Source: Montifringilla adamsi (taxonomy: Eukaryota; Chordata; Aves; Passeriformes; Passeridae). Taken from it: 64,000 bases of DNA. The translations under genes and the position numbers were made by a program. The stretch spans positions 673,733 to 737,732 of the forward strand of contig JAGGNK010011114.1 of NCBI GenBank assembly GCA_017590115.1, written 5' to 3'. Position 1 is the first letter of the stretch. Every line of letters starts with the position of its first letter. Under the pieces are notes generated by a model. That model saw only the letters and a program-made list of their open reading frames with translations, did not search any database and was not told where the DNA came from. This document shows positions 59,736 to 64,000 of the stretch, piece by piece.

Positions 59736-61417
59736 TCAGTGCTACCCAGCAGTGGAGCCAGGCTTTTGGCAGGCACTAAGTGGGTCAGCCTCCTGTTCTC
59801 CAGCAGAACTCAATGCATACCTGATGAGATTCCAGTCCCTGCAGAGATTCAGAGAGCCCAGGCCCTCTGCCTGACCTCCATCCTGCCCAAACCTTTATCC
59901 TGCTCAGTGCCAGCCTCTCTGTGCTCCCTACCCAAACCTCTGCCTGGAAAAGGGTTCCCAAGGAGGACAGCTGCAGGGAGCTGGCAAACACGAGGTTTCT
60001 CCCTTAGCTGTGAAGCCCCGTGAGGCTGCCAGCACACCTTCCCTGCAACGCCTCTATTTCCAAACAATCCAGCCCCTTTTCCCAAAGATGCAGCCCCAGC
60101 AGCCCGAGCCCTGCAGATGGATCTATCCTCAAAGCCACACTCCCAAAAAAGCCTTGGTTCCTCTCTCCCCTTGCCCAGAAGCACAAACCAAGGGCGCTGT
60201 GATTTTCTCATGGCCCCAGACAGCCACTGCCTGTTCCCTGCATTGCTTCACCACGTTTGGAAATACACAGTCAGCTCCTGGAGCACCTACATGGCTGTGA
60301 AACTCTGCCCTTGTCTTGCCTCAGCCCTGCTGCACCAGGGCTGGAGGGCACATGTCAGCAGAGAGGCATTGCCTGAGCCAGTGGGAATGGACCAGGGGCT
60401 CCCAGGGATATTCCCAACAGCATCTCACTCTTCATGGAGCTCTGGACATTTGTATGAATTCCCCAACTTCACTTAAAAAAAGTGGCTGCATCTTGCTCCT
60501 CCTCAAAAATCTCTTATTTCTTTTAATTTCCCTTTTAAAAAACTCTCCATAAACTCCAAACTTAAAGGTACACTCAGGTAACCATGTCAGGCATAAAGAC
60601 CTGTTTGAAGCAGTAAACAGGAGCTGAAATGTCATGGATTCATTCAGGTGCCTCTAGGAATGACAGCTCGAAGGAACACATCACACAGCATGACTTTCCA
60701 AATTTTTAAAAACCAGGCTGGTAAATTACAGTGATTTATCACTCCACAACAAAGTACACACACACACAAAAGCACTTCCCAGAAAAAGATTACCAAGCAA
60801 TCATCCAGATGTTACTAACGCATTAAGATTAATTTGGGGAAAAAAAAAAATCAGCAAGGAACTGACTCCCACAGGCTTTTTATTGTCATAAATTTTATCC
60901 TGCAACTTCCAAGAGAACAGAGTTCTGGACTGTGCCTCAAGTCTCACTGGCTGTGTGTGTTTCTGCTGCCCACCTCACAGCTCTTACAGCAGCACCCTCT
61001 AACTCACCATGGGGGACCACGAGAGTCAACAAAAACACAACTTTCCTCCCACTTCAGAGAAAAAAAAAACAACCCACAATATTCTCATTGTTGCAAAGGA
61101 AGAAAGAAAAGGCTCCTTTGTTACTGCTAAAAACAGCACATCAGTCATTTTTCACCAGAACAACCTTTGGCAAGTGTTACACATCACCTGCAGCCAGAGG
61201 ATGCCTGACAAGGGCTCTGAGCCACTGCTGAAATTCCTGCACAGACATCACCCAGCCATCACACACCCCTGGAAAACGGGAGCACCCCAGCTCCTGCCCA
61301 GGGGCCTCTCCCCGGGGATCCCCTCACCAGGAGGGGGGCAAACCACTGGCAAAGGGAAGGAGCAGCTGGGGAAAGCTGGCAGGATCAGGCACAGCCTCTG
61401 GGCTGGGTCTCCCAGGC

Positions 61418-61572
61418 TCCTGAGCCAGTGGAGTGCCCATCCTGGAGGTGCCCACGGGAACACCTGGACCTGGCACGCAGTGCTCTGGGCTGGTGACAAG
61501 GTGGGCATCGGGACCAGCTGGGACTGCTCCATCCCAAAGATGTTTTCCCAGCTAAAATATTCTGTGAGGTGG
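61418..61572 (+). mobile_element. CR1 3' fragment
   Basis: The strings gagtgcccatcctggaggtg, cacgcagtgctctgggctgg and tgacaaggtgggcatcggg identify the 7548-type subfamily. The 23-base minisatellite starts exactly where this copy ends. Confidence 0.88.
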
Positions 61573-61577
61573 CTGCA

Positions 61578-61858
61578 CCCAGCAGCTCCCCAGCTCCCTT
61601 CCCAGCAGCTCCCCAGCTCCCTTCCCAGCAGCTCCCCAGCTCCCTTCCCAGCAGCTCCCCAGCTCCCTTCCCAGCAGCTCCCCAGCTCCCTTCCCAGCAG
61701 CTCCCCAGCTCCCTTCCCAGCAGCTCCCCAGCTCCCTTCCCAGCAGCTCCCCAGCTCCCCAGCTCCCTTCCCAGCTCCTTTCCCAGCAGCTCCTCAGCTC
61801 CCTTCCCAGCTCCCTTCCCAGCAGATTCCCAGCTCCCTTCCCAGCTCCCTTGCCGGGG
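61578..61858. repeat. 23-base minisatellite, seven perfect units plus degenerate units
   Basis: Units begin cccagcagct at 61578 and recur every 23 bases to 61738. They then decay into shorter cccagct-based units up to about 61858. Each unit carries two cagct boxes separated by C runs. The minus strand is G-run rich. Because 23 is not a multiple of three, all frames read the same Pro/Ser/Ala/Gln-rich peptide, which explains the long spurious frames on both strands. Confidence 0.95.
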
Positions 61859-63044
61859 TGGCCTTGCGCAATGGGGAGCCTTTGTCTCCATCTCAGTGTC
61901 TGAGGGCCTGGGGCACACTCTGAGCACACCTTCCCCACCCAGGCTAATGCAAACGAGCAGCAGAGCAATTCCCAGCTGGGAAGCAGGCGGCAGAAGGTTC
62001 TTTGTTCTCCCTGTTACAGGGACTGGACTGGGAGCACTGTGTGCTCACCTGGGAGAGCAGGACAGCGGGGTTGCTGAGTGTTACAGCAATACATGAAGCC
62101 AAGCTGCTGTGAGGGTACTTCTGCACTGCCACTGGGCAGTGTGAGGTGTGGAGGGAGATCCTGGCATCCCCCAGAAACACAGGAAGAAGGTACTCATGCA
62201 AAACCTATGTATTTCCCTTCTTCTGTCCAACTTCTGTTATCACAGAGACCCGAAAACCTCTTTCTGGCTTTGGACAAAATGCTACAGGAGAGGTCTGGCA
62301 ACTTCTGCAGCTCTGCCCTACACTGCCCAACTTCAGGGAGCCTCATCTTTGGAGGGGGACAACAGCTCCAGCACTGGCTGAAAGGAACATTTCCCTCCAC
62401 ACTCAGGAAAAACACCTCTTGCATAAAGACTCTGCTGTTCCAGAGCTGGTTCTGCACTTATTACCCAGTGTCACATCCCCTCAACAAGTGACTCGTTCTA
62501 CTGCACCTCACAGGAGAAACTGAGCCCGTCGCTCCCAAACTGTCGGGAAGGGAAAATGCAAATAGAAATGCAGAGCAGCTTTCAGAAGAAAACAACTGTT
62601 TCTGCCTCTTCAGAAATAAACACAACTGCTCCCAAGCCCGTGGCAGCCCACTGGCACCCCTCTTACCCTGACACCCACAGAAGAGCACACCCACTGTGAC
62701 TTCCACATTCCTGTGTCCCCATGGCAGATTTTTGGGCAATGTCCCTGCCTGCAGACACTCGTGCCCTTCCAGCAGGATGTACGTGTGCAGGGTGATTTGT
62801 GGTCAGCCCCAGATGAGCTTCCAGAGCTGCTGCTCACTCCCTATAACTCAGGGGCAGCTCTGGCAATGCGAGGTGACGCAGTTCACCCCGTACCAGTCTT
62901 GCTCAAGTGTCACCACGGCACATTTTCCATGCTCCTCCTAACAACAGGCACACGGCTCCTGCAGCCCAGAGACTGCCTGGTCACTTCTTAAACTCTGTAA
63001 CATCACCAGGAGTCTGGGCTCCTAACTACCCCTAGGACCAGGGA

Positions 63045-63088
63045 ATCATACAGTTGTTACAGCTGGAAAAGACCTCTGAGACCGTGGG
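63045..63088 (-). mobile_element. CR1 tail fragment
   Basis: The string aatcatacagttgttacagc then tggaaaagacctctgagacc is a short inverted CR1 end. Confidence 0.7.
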
Positions 63089-64000
63089 GAGCCACCATGG
63101 GACATCTGTCTAGACACCACCAGAAAGTGCCAGAGTTGAACCACTGCTGCTTTGCCAATCTCCAGCCTGCCAGAGCTCACTGCTGGGAAGAGCAAAGGCA
63201 GAAAGCAGAGTGGGAACTGCTGGAAGCAGGGAGATTCCTGAGGCAGACCAGGAGCAGAGCCCCTTCCCAGGAGCAGAGCTCTCCCTGGGCTCAGCCTGCA
63301 GGTCCTGCCTGATGGGCACCCCTTCCCCTACCCAGATCATTCCCCTGCTTGGCTTTGTGAGGGCTTTCCGAGCTGCCTGAGAACATCACATCCCAGCTCT
63401 CAGGGAAAGCCTGATTGGAAGCCTCAAGAAGCAATTACACTAAAAGCACTCTGCAGTGAATCAAGCACCTGTCTGGCAGCCACAGCCCGGCTCACGGGGC
63501 TGTGCCTCTGGGACACGGCACGCAGAAAGCCTTCACACGTGGAACAACACCACAGCTTCCTGCCCCTGTGAAGAAGGAGGGGCTGGCAGCTCTCACAAAC
63601 ATCCCCCTTCCTCAAGCCCTCTGCCTGCATCCCGCTGGGAACACAAACACGCAGCCGGGAGCGGGGCTGCTGAACCAGGGAAAAGGATCTTCGTGTCTGC
63701 TTCCAGCTCACTTAGAATTTGAGATGTCACAACCAATAAAAACTCCATTCTGGTCCTAGGAACCCCTAACTCTTGTGACCTATGCCTTGTGAGGCACAAT
63801 AAAAGCATGAACATCTACGTGGTAACTTCTCCTTTCGCCCCCTGCTTGTGGCACAGCCGGGCTAATCCCATTCCCACTGCTCTGCGTTCTGACCTCCTTA
63901 AACAACCCCATGCGAGGATGTTAAAACACTCTCGTCCATAAATAATGTATTCCCCTCATCCAGCAATGGATTACTGGGCCATAAAACTCCCTGCAATGCT

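Larger units (their letters stand above)
56975..64000. other. 5' flank or 5' intron of TIAM1, fourth part
   Basis: This is the most repeat-dense part of the window: CR1 copies at 57747, 58468, 59452, 61418 and 63045, and the 23-base minisatellite at 61578. AATAAA-type strings near 63736 and 63801 are not attached to any recognisable gene. No coding exon found. Confidence 0.6.

Noticed and set aside
61009..61968. Long plus and minus frames with Pro/Ser/Ala/Gln or Gly/Glu/Leu repeats
   Set aside because: They arise from the 23-base minisatellite and the adjacent CR1 copy; the same repeat peptide appears in every frame because the unit length is not divisible by three.
1..64000. An undescribed multi-gene system, tRNA, rRNA or CRISPR locus
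   Set aside because: I looked on both strands and saw only TIAM1 exons, introns, CR1 pieces, one LTR and tandem repeats. Nothing supports a further gene system.

Overview
This window is vertebrate nuclear DNA, almost certainly from a bird and probably a passerine. The evidence is the many short 3' fragments of CR1 (chicken repeat 1) retrotransposons, the near absence of other interspersed repeats, compact introns, and a solo LTR that resembles those common in songbird genomes. It contains no prokaryotic genes, operons or CRISPR arrays.

The only protein-coding gene I can support is TIAM1, the Rac1 guanine-nucleotide exchange factor, on the minus strand. Ten consecutive coding exons run from the initiator ATG at 36661 down to 3867. 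Every junction is GT-AG and the reading frame is intact across all of them. Together they encode residues 1 to 861 plus one base. This covers the myristoylated N-terminus, the serine-rich region with a DSG degron, the N-terminal PH domain with its coiled coil and extension (PH-CC-Ex), and the Ras-binding domain. The PDZ, DH and catalytic PH exons must lie beyond the left edge. Identification rests on long near-identical stretches to mammalian TIAM1; the paralogue TIAM2 differs strongly in the N-terminus.

Layout: 1-3866 is the intron after the last visible exon; 3867-36672 holds exons J to A and their introns; 36673-64000 lies 5' of the first coding exon. That last region is probably a large 5' intron or promoter-proximal DNA, with CR1 pieces, an LTR, minisatellites and one CpG-rich block (about 51280-51780). 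The CpG block ends in a consensus splice donor on the TIAM1 strand and is a candidate alternative first exon.

I found no undescribed multi-gene system. The most unusual structure is a tandem repeat (23885-24104) just inside the intron after exon B. It consists of copies of that exon's own 3' end with its splice donor, giving three decoy donors beside the real one. A second, unrelated 54-bp minisatellite lies on the other side of the same exon.
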